Source: Acidobacteriota bacterium (GTDB lineage: Bacteria > Acidobacteriota > Vicinamibacteria > Vicinamibacterales > CAVVIG01). Taken from it: a DNA stretch of 64,000 nt. Shown here in pieces: positions 27,403 through 34,738 of the stretch (its first letter is position 1; the number at the start of each line of letters is the position of its first letter). The stretch lies in assembly GCA_003222395.1 (NCBI GenBank), contig QHWB01000042.1, forward strand, positions 62,001 to 126,000, in the 5' to 3' direction. The notes beneath the pieces were generated by a model. That model was given only the letters and a program-made list of their open reading frames with translations, was not told the origin of the DNA and searched no databases. Position numbers and translations under genes: made by a program.

Positions 27403-29910
27403 TCAGCGCCGGGAGTGGGGCCCCGGCGTTTGGGAATGCCTACTTTCCAGCGCGCGGCCTCGTGCGGCCTCCTGTTGCGCTTCAGCCGGCTTGCCCCGAC
27501 GCGAGTAGACGTCGGCGATCACGTAGTGCCCGAGCGGCGCGAACTCCGACTCGGGCGCGAGCTCAATCCCTTTGCGCGCGAGTGCGATCGCTTCGTCGAG
27601 GTTCTGCTCGAAATCGAGATACAGCTTCGCCAGGAACAGATGGCCTTCTGCGAAGCCGGGATTGAGCTCGATCGCCTTTCGAAACGCCTCGCGCTGACCC
27701 TCGCGATCGCCGAGACGCTCGTACAACTTTCCGAGGTTGAACGCCGCCTTGTAACTGCCGGCGTGCAGATCGATTTCCCTGCGGTACTCCGCGATGGCGC
27801 CCTGAAAGTCGCCCCGCTGCTCGGCGAGGAGCGCGAGGTTGTAGTGCGCGAGGCGGACGTCGGGTTTGTCGGCGATCGCCTGATGGATGTCGCGTTCGGC
27901 CGCGACGAAGTCGCCGCGCTGGAGCGCGACGACGGCGAGCGCGTTGCGCGCGGCCGCGAGCTTCGGCTCGAGTTCGAGTGCGTGCGTCAGCTCCGCTTCG
28001 GCGGCGTCGAGCTTCCCGTTGTCGAGCAGGATCTGCGCCGCTTCGTACCGGATCTGCGCGTTTTTCGGGTCGAGCTCCATGAAGCGGCGGTAGCCGACCA
28101 TCGCCTCCTCGTCGCGCCCGAGCGCGCGGTACGCGTTCGCCATGTTGACGACGACGAGATCGTAGTCGGGTTTCAGCTCCAGGGCGCGTTGGTACTGCGC
28201 GATGGCGTGCCGGTAATCGTGCCGCCGGTAATACTCGTTTCCAAGCATGAACCAGGCGTCGATGACCTTCGGATCCTGCGCGACGACGCGTTCGAGCGCG
28301 TGCAGCGCTTCCTCCGATTCGCGATCGTGGCGCGCGGTCTCGCGCGCCGCGGTCATCAGGTTGAACAGCTCGATCTTGTCCTTCGGGTCGGCGAGGCCCG
28401 CGCGATCGCTCGAAGCCGCCGCGACGAACGTGCCGACGTAGCCGAGCGCCGCGAGCCGCTGGCGCGCATCCGGATCGACTTCAACGTCCGTTTTCGCCGC
28501 CGGCGCCGCCGCCGACATCCGGCGTTCGAGCGCGCTCAGCTCCTGCTGCATCCGATCGCCGAGCGCGGGCCGTTCCGGATAGATGTTCTTCGATTCCGTT
28601 GGATCCTGCTGCAGATCGTACAGTTCCGGACGCGGCGCCGCGACGTACTTGTAGCGCCCGGAGGTGAGCGCGCGGAGATCGCTCCATCCGAAATGGAATC
28701 GCGGGTAAACCGCTTCGGAATACGCGCCGAGGCCGAGCTCCTTCCTGGCCCCGGTCATGAGCGGCACGACGCTCGCGCCCTCGAATTGTTCCCCGGTCTG
28801 GACGCCGAGCAGGTCCAACGCCGTCGGCAGGATGTCGATGCTCCGCACCGTGTCGGTCACGCGCCGACCCGCCATCGAATCGAACGGCGCACGAATCAGG
28901 AGCGGCACGTGCAGGGTCGCCTGATACACGAAGAAGCCGTGCGTGCCTTCGCCATGCTCGCCGAGGCTCTCGCCGTGATCGCCCATCACGACGACCACGG
29001 TGTTCCGCGCGAGGTCGTGCGTGTCGAGGTACGAGAGCAGGCGGCCCACCTGCGAATCGACGAAGGCGATCTCGCCGATGTACGGGTGACCCGCATAGCG
29101 CGACGCGAACGGCTCCGGCGGCTGGTACGGTGAATGCGCGTCGTAGAAATGGACCCATCCGAAAAAGCGCCGCGACCCGATCCGATCCAGCCACGCAAGC
29201 GCTTTGTCGGCCACTTCGTCGCCGGGGCGATCGACGCTGCCGAGCGACAGCGACTGGTATTTCGTCAGGTCGAAATCGTCGAAGTAGGTCTCGAATCCCT
29301 GCGATACGCCCCATTTGTGATCGAGCACGTACGCGCCGACGAAGCCGCCCGTCGCGAACCCGCGATCGCGCAGGCGCTCGGCGAGCGTCGTCTCGCTGTC
29401 GTCGAGAAAAAAGCCGCCGTTGTCGCGGACGCCGTGGGCCGGCGGAAACTTGCCGGTGAAGATCGACGAATGAGCGGGCAGCGTGAGCGGCGCCGGCGCG
29501 ACCGCCTGCTCGAAGAGGATTCCTTCGCGCGCGAGCCGATCGAGGTTCGGCGTCGCAATGCCATCGAAGCCGTACGCGTGGATGCGGTCGGCGCGCGTCG
29601 TGTCGAGCGTCACGAGCAGGAGATTGAGGTCCGATGGACGGACGCCCGAGGGCAAATGTCCGAGGGGCTCGCCGCGGACCGAAGTCACCGTGCGCGGCAT
29701 GTAACGCCACCAGCCGATCGCCGCGGCGAAGGCGGCGACGACGAGGATCAGGGACCACGATCGCCAGATTCGCTCGCCTGAAAGGCTCGCGCTGCCCCTC
29801 AACCGCGGGAGGCCACGCCTCGGCCGCGGGAGGCCACGCCTCGGCAGCGGGAGGCCACGCCTCGGTAGCGCGAGGCTTTTAGCCGAGCGGGGCGTCGCGC
29901 TCCACTTCAC
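27403..29910 (-). CDS. Alkaline-phosphatase-superfamily 'sulfatase'-like protein fused to TPRs (paralogue 1)
   Basis: An 835-residue membrane protein starting at GTG 29910, which overlaps the stop of paralogue 2 by 4 nt. Residues ~12-47 are a repeat-encoded Arg/Pro/Leu-rich stretch, followed by one transmembrane segment (~52-68). The catalytic domain has TLDTTRADR (Asp103) and GDHGESLGEHG (Asp311, His312). At the nucleophile position it reads LTLPAHSSIFTG: Thr143 where sulfatases have Cys/Ser, and His instead of Arg. This looks like phosphodiesterase (NPP) sites. A RLAALGYVG linker (~485) leads into about nine TPRs. The last residues are encoded by a GC-rich hairpin. Predicted periplasmic hydrolase or transferase; substrate unknown. 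Confidence 0.82.
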   Translation of the reverse strand: MKWSATPRSAKSLALPRRGLPLPRRGLPRPRRGLPRLRGSASLSGERIWRSWSLILVVAAFAAAIGWWRYMPRTVTSVRGEPLGHLPSGVRPSDLNLLLVTLDTTRADRIHAYGFDGIATPNLDRLAREGILFEQAVAPAPLTLPAHSSIFTGKFPPAHGVRDNGGFFLDDSETTLAERLRDRGFATGGFVGAYVLDHKWGVSQGFETYFDDFDLTKYQSLSLGSVDRPGDEVADKALAWLDRIGSRRFFGWVHFYDAHSPYQPPEPFASRYAGHPYIGEIAFVDSQVGRLLSYLDTHDLARNTVVVVMGDHGESLGEHGEGTHGFFVYQATLHVPLLIRAPFDSMAGRRVTDTVRSIDILPTALDLLGVQTGEQFEGASVVPLMTGARKELGLGAYSEAVYPRFHFGWSDLRALTSGRYKYVAAPRPELYDLQQDPTESKNIYPERPALGDRMQQELSALERRMSAAAPAAKTDVEVDPDARQRLAALGYVGTFVAAASSDRAGLADPKDKIELFNLMTAARETARHDRESEEALHALERVVAQDPKVIDAWFMLGNEYYRRHDYRHAIAQYQRALELKPDYDLVVVNMANAYRALGRDEEAMVGYRRFMELDPKNAQIRYEAAQILLDNGKLDAAEAELTHALELEPKLAAARNALAVVALQRGDFVAAERDIHQAIADKPDVRLAHYNLALLAEQRGDFQGAIAEYRREIDLHAGSYKAAFNLGKLYERLGDREGQREAFRKAIELNPGFAEGHLFLAKLYLDFEQNLDEAIALARKGIELAPESEFAPLGHYVIADVYSRRGKPAEAQQEAARGRALESRHSQTPGPHSRR
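27407..27428. repeat. GGAGTGGGGCCCC hairpin repeat (copy 1)
   Basis: CGCCGGG (27407-27413) pairs with CCCGGCG (27422-27428) around AGTGGGGC. It begins one base from the stop of the 'sulfatase' and encodes its last residues. The core GTGGGGCCCC recurs at 60831-60842 and 61850-61860. Confidence 0.6.
29766..29885. repeat. GGGAGGCCACGCCTCGG tandem repeat in the 5' end of paralogue 1
   Basis: Three near-identical copies of GGGAGGCCACGCCTCGG (palindromic core GAGGC/GCCTC) follow the dispersed word GCTCGCCTGAAAGGCTCGCG, which is also at 8822. The array is translated as repeated GLPRPRR-like units at the N-terminus of the protein. Confidence 0.85.
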
Positions 29911-31859
29911 CGGATCCGATCCATCGCGGCTCGCGCGTCGGTCAACGTCGAATCCAGATCGAGCGCGAGACGATACTCGTTGCGGGCTTCTTCACGATGA
30001 CCACGCGTCTCTGCCAGGCGTCCCAGCTCGAGATGCGCGAAGCCGATCTCCGGATTGATCTTGAGGGCCTCTCGGTACGCCTGCTCTGCCGCATTCTGCT
30101 GCCCTGCCGCGCGCGAGACGAGCCCACGCGTCATCCAGCCGTCGAACGACGCAGGCTCGAGGCGCAGGCCGGCGGCGACGCGATCGAACGCCGCATCGAA
30201 GCGGCCCGCTGAAGCAAGTGTCTTCGCGGCGTCGAAGTACAACGTCGGTTCGCGCGGCGCCAGCGCGATCGCCAGATCGAGTTCGACAACCGCCTCGTCG
30301 TAGGCGCCGCGTGCGGCCAGCGCGCGTCCAACGTACTGATGGGCCTCGAACGCGCGCGGGAACGATCGCGTCAAAGCGCGGAACTTCGTTTCGGCCTCGC
30401 GCGCACGGCCGGTTTCGAGCAGAGAGAGCGACGAGTTGAACGCCTTCACGTACGCGTCGTAGCTTCCGATTTCCTGTTTCGGATCGCCGCCGGCGCGCGC
30501 GCCAAGGGTCATGGCACCGCCGACATATCCGAGGCTCCGCAGCCGCTCGGCTGTCTGGGCGTCCACCGTGGACGGCGCAGCCGTCGCGCTCTCGCCTCGC
30601 GACGCCATCAGTGCGAGCGCGCGAGCGAGCCCCGTCGCCGTCGCTTCGCGCAGCGCTTTCCGATTCTCCAGCTCCGCGCGGTCGCTCTCGAGGTCGTAGA
30701 GCTCAGGATCCGGCGCGTCGATGTACTTCCATGCCCCGTCGCGGACGCTTCGAATCGCCGCCCATCCGAAATGCAGTTCGCCGAACCGACTCTCAGCGTA
30801 CGACGGCGATTGGAGGGGCGGAGCAAGCTGCGCCCCTCTACCGGCACCGACGCGTGTCGCCACCTTCGTCTTTGTAGGGGGCGAGCTTACTCGCCCCATT
30901 ACAGGCAGCAGGCTCAATCCATCGAACGATTCGCGCGTCCTGACGTTCAGCAGGTCCAATACTGTTGGCACGATGTCGACGTGCCGGACCTGTTCGCGAA
31001 CGGTGAGCCCAGACTGTACTCCTGGACCCTGGATGATCAGCGGCACGTGCAGCGTCGCGTCATATAAAAGGATGCCGTGCTCCGATTCGCCGTGCTCGCC
31101 CAGCGACTCCCCGTGGTCGCCGGTCGCGACGATGACGGTCTCGCGTCGGCGTTCGGGCGAAAGCGCGCCGATGACCAGCGATACGCCGAAATCGGCCGCC
31201 GCCACCTCTCCGTCGTACGGGCGGCCGGAGAATTTCGCCGCGAAGGCCGGCGGCGGATCGTACGGCGCGTGCGGATCGTAGAAGTGTACCCAGAGAAAAA
31301 ATGGACGCGGCGCCGACGCGATCCATCGCGCCGCCTCGCGCGCGACTTCCGGCGCGCGCCGCTCGAGCGACGACACGGTGACATGTGAGCGTCCCATGCC
31401 CTCGAATCGATCGTTGTAGGCCTCGAACCCGCGCGCGAGCCCAGTTGATCCACGCAGGACGAACGACGACACGAACGCTGCCGTGTGATACCCGGCATCG
31501 TGAAGCATCGCGGCCAGAGTCGGCACGCGATCCGACAGCATGAAGCCTGCGTTATCGTGGACGCCGTGCGCAGTCGGGTAACGTCCCGTCAGGATCGACG
31601 CGTGCGACGGCACCGTGAGCGGCGCGTGCGCCGTCGCGTCGAGGAACACCGCACCCTGACGGCCTAACTCGTCGAGCGTCGGCGTGACATCGTGTGGCCC
31701 GCCCTCGACACCGACGCGGTCGGCCCGCAGCGTGTCGATCGTGACCAGGATGAGATCGCGCGGCGCATCAAGCCGCGGTCGATCGGCCGCGCGACATGCC
31801 GTCATTGTCGTGACGACGACCAGAATCGTGGTGCAACTGAAAGAACCGTGCGAGCTCAC
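29907..31859 (-). CDS. Alkaline-phosphatase-superfamily 'sulfatase'-like protein fused to TPRs (paralogue 2)
   Basis: A 650-residue exported protein from GTG 31859 with AAAGGAA just upstream. The hydrophobic N-terminus ends at TTMTAC, so it may be a lipoprotein. Metal-site motifs are TIDTLRADR (Asp42) and GDHGESLGEHG. The nucleophile loop is LTVPSHASILTG, with Thr82 replacing the formylglycine Cys/Ser. Residues ~321-350 are an insertion encoded by two perfect DNA hairpins and are absent from paralogues 1 and 3. A RLRSLGYVGG linker leads into five or more TPRs. It is divergent from a TonB-dependent receptor and coupled to paralogue 1 by a 4-nt overlap. Confidence 0.82.
   Translation of the reverse strand: MSSHGSFSCTTILVVVTTMTACRAADRPRLDAPRDLILVTIDTLRADRVGVEGGPHDVTPTLDELGRQGAVFLDATAHAPLTVPSHASILTGRYPTAHGVHDNAGFMLSDRVPTLAAMLHDAGYHTAAFVSSFVLRGSTGLARGFEAYNDRFEGMGRSHVTVSSLERRAPEVAREAARWIASAPRPFFLWVHFYDPHAPYDPPPAFAAKFSGRPYDGEVAAADFGVSLVIGALSPERRRETVIVATGDHGESLGEHGESEHGILLYDATLHVPLIIQGPGVQSGLTVREQVRHVDIVPTVLDLLNVRTRESFDGLSLLPVMGRVSSPPTKTKVATRVGAGRGAQLAPPLQSPSYAESRFGELHFGWAAIRSVRDGAWKYIDAPDPELYDLESDRAELENRKALREATATGLARALALMASRGESATAAPSTVDAQTAERLRSLGYVGGAMTLGARAGGDPKQEIGSYDAYVKAFNSSLSLLETGRAREAETKFRALTRSFPRAFEAHQYVGRALAARGAYDEAVVELDLAIALAPREPTLYFDAAKTLASAGRFDAAFDRVAAGLRLEPASFDGWMTRGLVSRAAGQQNAAEQAYREALKINPEIGFAHLELGRLAETRGHREEARNEYRLALDLDSTLTDARAAMDRIR
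30812..30897. repeat. Two-hairpin element inserted in frame in paralogue 2
   Basis: Hairpin A pairs GAGGGGCG (30813-30820) with CGCCCCTC (30831-30838). Hairpin B pairs GGGGCGAG (30878-30885) with CTCGCCCC (30890-30897) around CTTA. Both stems are perfect. The element lies inside a coding region and adds about 25-28 residues without breaking the frame. Confidence 0.85.
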
Positions 31860-31868
31860 GCGTTTCCT

Positions 31869-31899
31869 TTGCGGGACGATCTATGCCGAAGTGTATACT
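31869..31899 (+). promoter_or_regulatory. Putative promoter of the receptor gene at 31922
   Basis: TATACT at 31894-31899 is a 5/6 match to the -10 box. TTGCGG at 31869-31874 is a possible -35 but with a long 19-nt spacer. It lies in the 62-bp divergent gap between paralogue 2 and the receptor, ahead of a strong AAGGAGG site at 31908-31914. Confidence 0.4.
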
Positions 31900-31921
31900 C
31901 GCCCGCCAAGGAGGATGAGGC

Positions 31922-34651
31922 ATGAACTGGAAACGGGTGGTTCCCGTTCTCGCGCTCACCTGTGCGATGGGCGGTCTCGCGAGGCCGCTGTTCGCTCAGG
32001 CCGTGCAGACCGCGGCCCTGACCGGCACCGTCAAAGACAGCACCGGCGCCGTCCTGCCTGGCGCGACGGTGAACGTCTCCAGCCCCTCGCAGGTCGGCGG
32101 CGTGCAAACGAGCGTCTCCGACTCACAGGGGATCTATCGCTTCCCTGCGCTGCGTCCCGGCATCTACGAGATGGAAGCGACGCTCGCCGGATTCAAGACC
32201 GTCAAACAATCGAACATCGTCCTGCCGCTCGGCACGACGATCACGATCGACCTGACGCTCGCCGTCGCGTCGGTCAGCGAGACGGTCCAGGTGACCGGGA
32301 CGAGTCCAGTCGTCGACATCAAGAGCTCGGCGTCGAACACGAACCTGACCGACGCGATGCTGCAGAACCTGCCCACCGGCCGCTTTCAGCCCGACATCAT
32401 CAACCTGACGCCGGGCGTCAGCAGCAACGTCGCCTTTGGTGCGACGCAAAGCTCCAATGCGCTGCTGATGGACGGCGTCGACGTGAGCGATCCCGAGGGT
32501 GGCACACCGTGGTCGTTCTTCAACTACAACTGGGTCGAGCAGGTGCAGATCGTGGCGCTCGGCGCGAACGCCGAGTACGGCGAGTTCACCGGTGTCGCCG
32601 CGAACAGCATCATTCGAGCGGGCAGCAACAGATGGACGGGTCTCGGCGAGTACCTGATGGAGCGGAAGAACTGGCTCGCCGACAACACGACATCCCTGTC
32701 CGCAGACCTGCGCAAGACGTTCACGCCGCGCGAGATCAAATCGTACTGGGACACCACCGGCCAGATCGGCGGTCCGCTGGCGAAGGACAAGCTCTTCTTC
32801 TTCTCCGGCTTCCAGTACCGCAACATTCAGGATCGCCCGGCCGGATTCGCCGGCAACTTCACGAGCGAGAAGGACCCGCGCACGCTCCACAAGCTCACGT
32901 GGGCCGCGGCGCCCAGCGTCCGCGTCGAAGGGTTCGTCGAATGGGACAAGTACGACGTCGAGGGTCGCGGCGCCAGCGCCCAGCGGCCGACGACCGAGGT
33001 CACCGCACTCGAGCCATCGCCCGAATGGAACTGGAACGGCCAGATTACCTGGACGATCAACTCGAAGACGATGCTGAATGTTCGGAACGGCGGCTACTGG
33101 GGTTACTTCCCCGTCGAGCCGACGCCGCCGCAGACGCGCAGCGGGCCCTACCCGCACTACGATTCGCTCAGCAACATCTACAGCGTCAACGTCCCGTACT
33201 TCGGCAGGTTCGATCGCACCCGCAATGTGACCGCGGCAACACTCACCCGCTACGCCGACAAGTTCGCCGGCAAGAGCCACGAGCTCAAGTTCGGATTCGA
33301 GTTCGAGCGATCGAAGATCCGCAACGAATCAGGCTATCCGGGCGGCCGCTATTACTACGATTACGGCGGTCCGTATACCGTTACGTTGTGGGAAGGCTAC
33401 GTCACTAATGCCGTGGCCAAGCGCGCATCGATGTACGCGCAGGACAGTTGGACCGTTACGGATCGACTGACGCTCAATCCCGGCCTGCGCCTCGACATCA
33501 ACCGCGGTTCGGTGCCGACCGGCACCGTCCTCTCCAATCACGCGCTGGCGCCGCGCATCGGCGCCGCTTTTGACGTGATGGGGGACCACAAGACGGTTTT
33601 GCGCGCGCACTATGGCCGCTTCTTCGACGCGCTGTTCGGCGGACAGTTCGAATTCATGGACCTGACGCAGCAGCATCCGAAGATCACCGCTGAAGTGCTC
33701 GGGCCGAATCGATTCAGCGAGATCGATCGACGCAACCCGGCGACGAATCTGGGCATCAGTCCCGATGTTCGCCAATCGTATTCGGACGCATTCCTGGCGG
33801 GCATCGAACGCGAGCTTGTTTCCAATCTATCGGTGACGGCCCAGTACATCCGCCGGAACTTCCGCGACTTCATGGGCTTCGTCGACACGGGATCGATCTA
33901 TGCGCCGACACCAAAAGTCGATCCAGGACCCGATGGCAGGTTGGGAACGGCCGACGACGGCGCGTCGCTCACGGTCTACAACAAGACGAACCCAGGTCAC
34001 GAGTTGCTGCTGTTCACGAATCCGGACAATGCGTTCCGCGATTACGACGCGTTCCAGTTAATCGGCACCAAACGCTACTCGAACAACTGGCAGGCGCAGC
34101 TGTCTTACACCTGGTCGCATTCGCGCGGCACGGTCGATAACCGAGGCGGCACCAACTCAGGGGGCGGGGGCAATCAGGGCCTTGGACAGACCGGCGGGTT
34201 CGCGAACCCGAACCATCTGATCAACATCAACGGCGATTCGCGATTCGACTACACGCATCAGGTCAAGCTCGATGGGACGTACCGCGTGCCACTTTTCGGC
34301 GGATTCAACATCAGCGGTGTGTACCGCTACACGACCGGGCTCGCATGGGGCCGCCTTGCCACAATCCGCGGTCTGACGCAGGGTTCCGAATCGGTTCGCA
34401 TCGAGCCGCTCGGAACCCGGCGCACCGATGCGGCAAACTACCTCGATTTCCGCGCGGAGAAGACGATCCCCCTGGGATCCTCCGCCCGGCAAATTGGCAT
34501 CTACCTTGACATCTTCAACGTGAACAACCAGGGAATTCCCGACAACGGAGACCGCCGAAGCGTCATAGAGAATTCCGGAACGACGTTCGGCAACCCGAAC
34601 CGCTGGATCAGTCCGAGACTGGCGCGGCTCGGCTTCCGTTTGATGTTCTAA
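31922..34651 (+). CDS. TonB-dependent receptor, Oar-like
   Basis: A 909-residue outer-membrane receptor with a perfect AAGGAGG 7 nt before ATG 31922. The signal peptide (~1-25, ends LFAQ) is followed by a carboxypeptidase-regulatory domain (GTVKDSTGAVLPGATVNV), a plug domain (NALLMDGVDVSD, EFTGVAANSIIRAGSN) and a long barrel ending in Phe (GFRLMF), as expected for BAM-inserted proteins. No SusD-type lipoprotein adjoins. It is divergent from a 'sulfatase'-TPR pair and convergent with the third paralogue, which suggests uptake linked to periplasmic hydrolysis; that is inference. Confidence 0.88.
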   Translation: MNWKRVVPVLALTCAMGGLARPLFAQAVQTAALTGTVKDSTGAVLPGATVNVSSPSQVGGVQTSVSDSQGIYRFPALRPGIYEMEATLAGFKTVKQSNIVLPLGTTITIDLTLAVASVSETVQVTGTSPVVDIKSSASNTNLTDAMLQNLPTGRFQPDIINLTPGVSSNVAFGATQSSNALLMDGVDVSDPEGGTPWSFFNYNWVEQVQIVALGANAEYGEFTGVAANSIIRAGSNRWTGLGEYLMERKNWLADNTTSLSADLRKTFTPREIKSYWDTTGQIGGPLAKDKLFFFSGFQYRNIQDRPAGFAGNFTSEKDPRTLHKLTWAAAPSVRVEGFVEWDKYDVEGRGASAQRPTTEVTALEPSPEWNWNGQITWTINSKTMLNVRNGGYWGYFPVEPTPPQTRSGPYPHYDSLSNIYSVNVPYFGRFDRTRNVTAATLTRYADKFAGKSHELKFGFEFERSKIRNESGYPGGRYYYDYGGPYTVTLWEGYVTNAVAKRASMYAQDSWTVTDRLTLNPGLRLDINRGSVPTGTVLSNHALAPRIGAAFDVMGDHKTVLRAHYGRFFDALFGGQFEFMDLTQQHPKITAEVLGPNRFSEIDRRNPATNLGISPDVRQSYSDAFLAGIERELVSNLSVTAQYIRRNFRDFMGFVDTGSIYAPTPKVDPGPDGRLGTADDGASLTVYNKTNPGHELLLFTNPDNAFRDYDAFQLIGTKRYSNNWQAQLSYTWSHSRGTVDNRGGTNSGGGGNQGLGQTGGFANPNHLININGDSRFDYTHQVKLDGTYRVPLFGGFNISGVYRYTTGLAWGRLATIRGLTQGSESVRIEPLGTRRTDAANYLDFRAEKTIPLGSSARQIGIYLDIFNVNNQGIPDNGDRRSVIENSGTTFGNPNRWISPRLARLGFRLMF

Positions 34652-34738
34652 TGGTTTGCTGGTTGCTGGGGCTGGTTGGTCGTTGCTGGCGACCAGCCAC
34701 CAGCAACCGCCGGCAACCAGCAACCAACTCCCAGCCCC
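34652..34738. repeat. GGTTGCTGG / CCAGCAACC inverted repeat between convergent genes
   Basis: The left half iterates GGTTGCTGG and GGTCGTTGCTGG. The right half iterates CCAGCAACC and CCGGCAACCAGCAACC. It could fold as a long imperfect hairpin and act as a bidirectional terminator, but there is no clear U-tract. The same words recur at 36747-36780, so the third 'sulfatase' gene has them on both sides. Confidence 0.8.
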
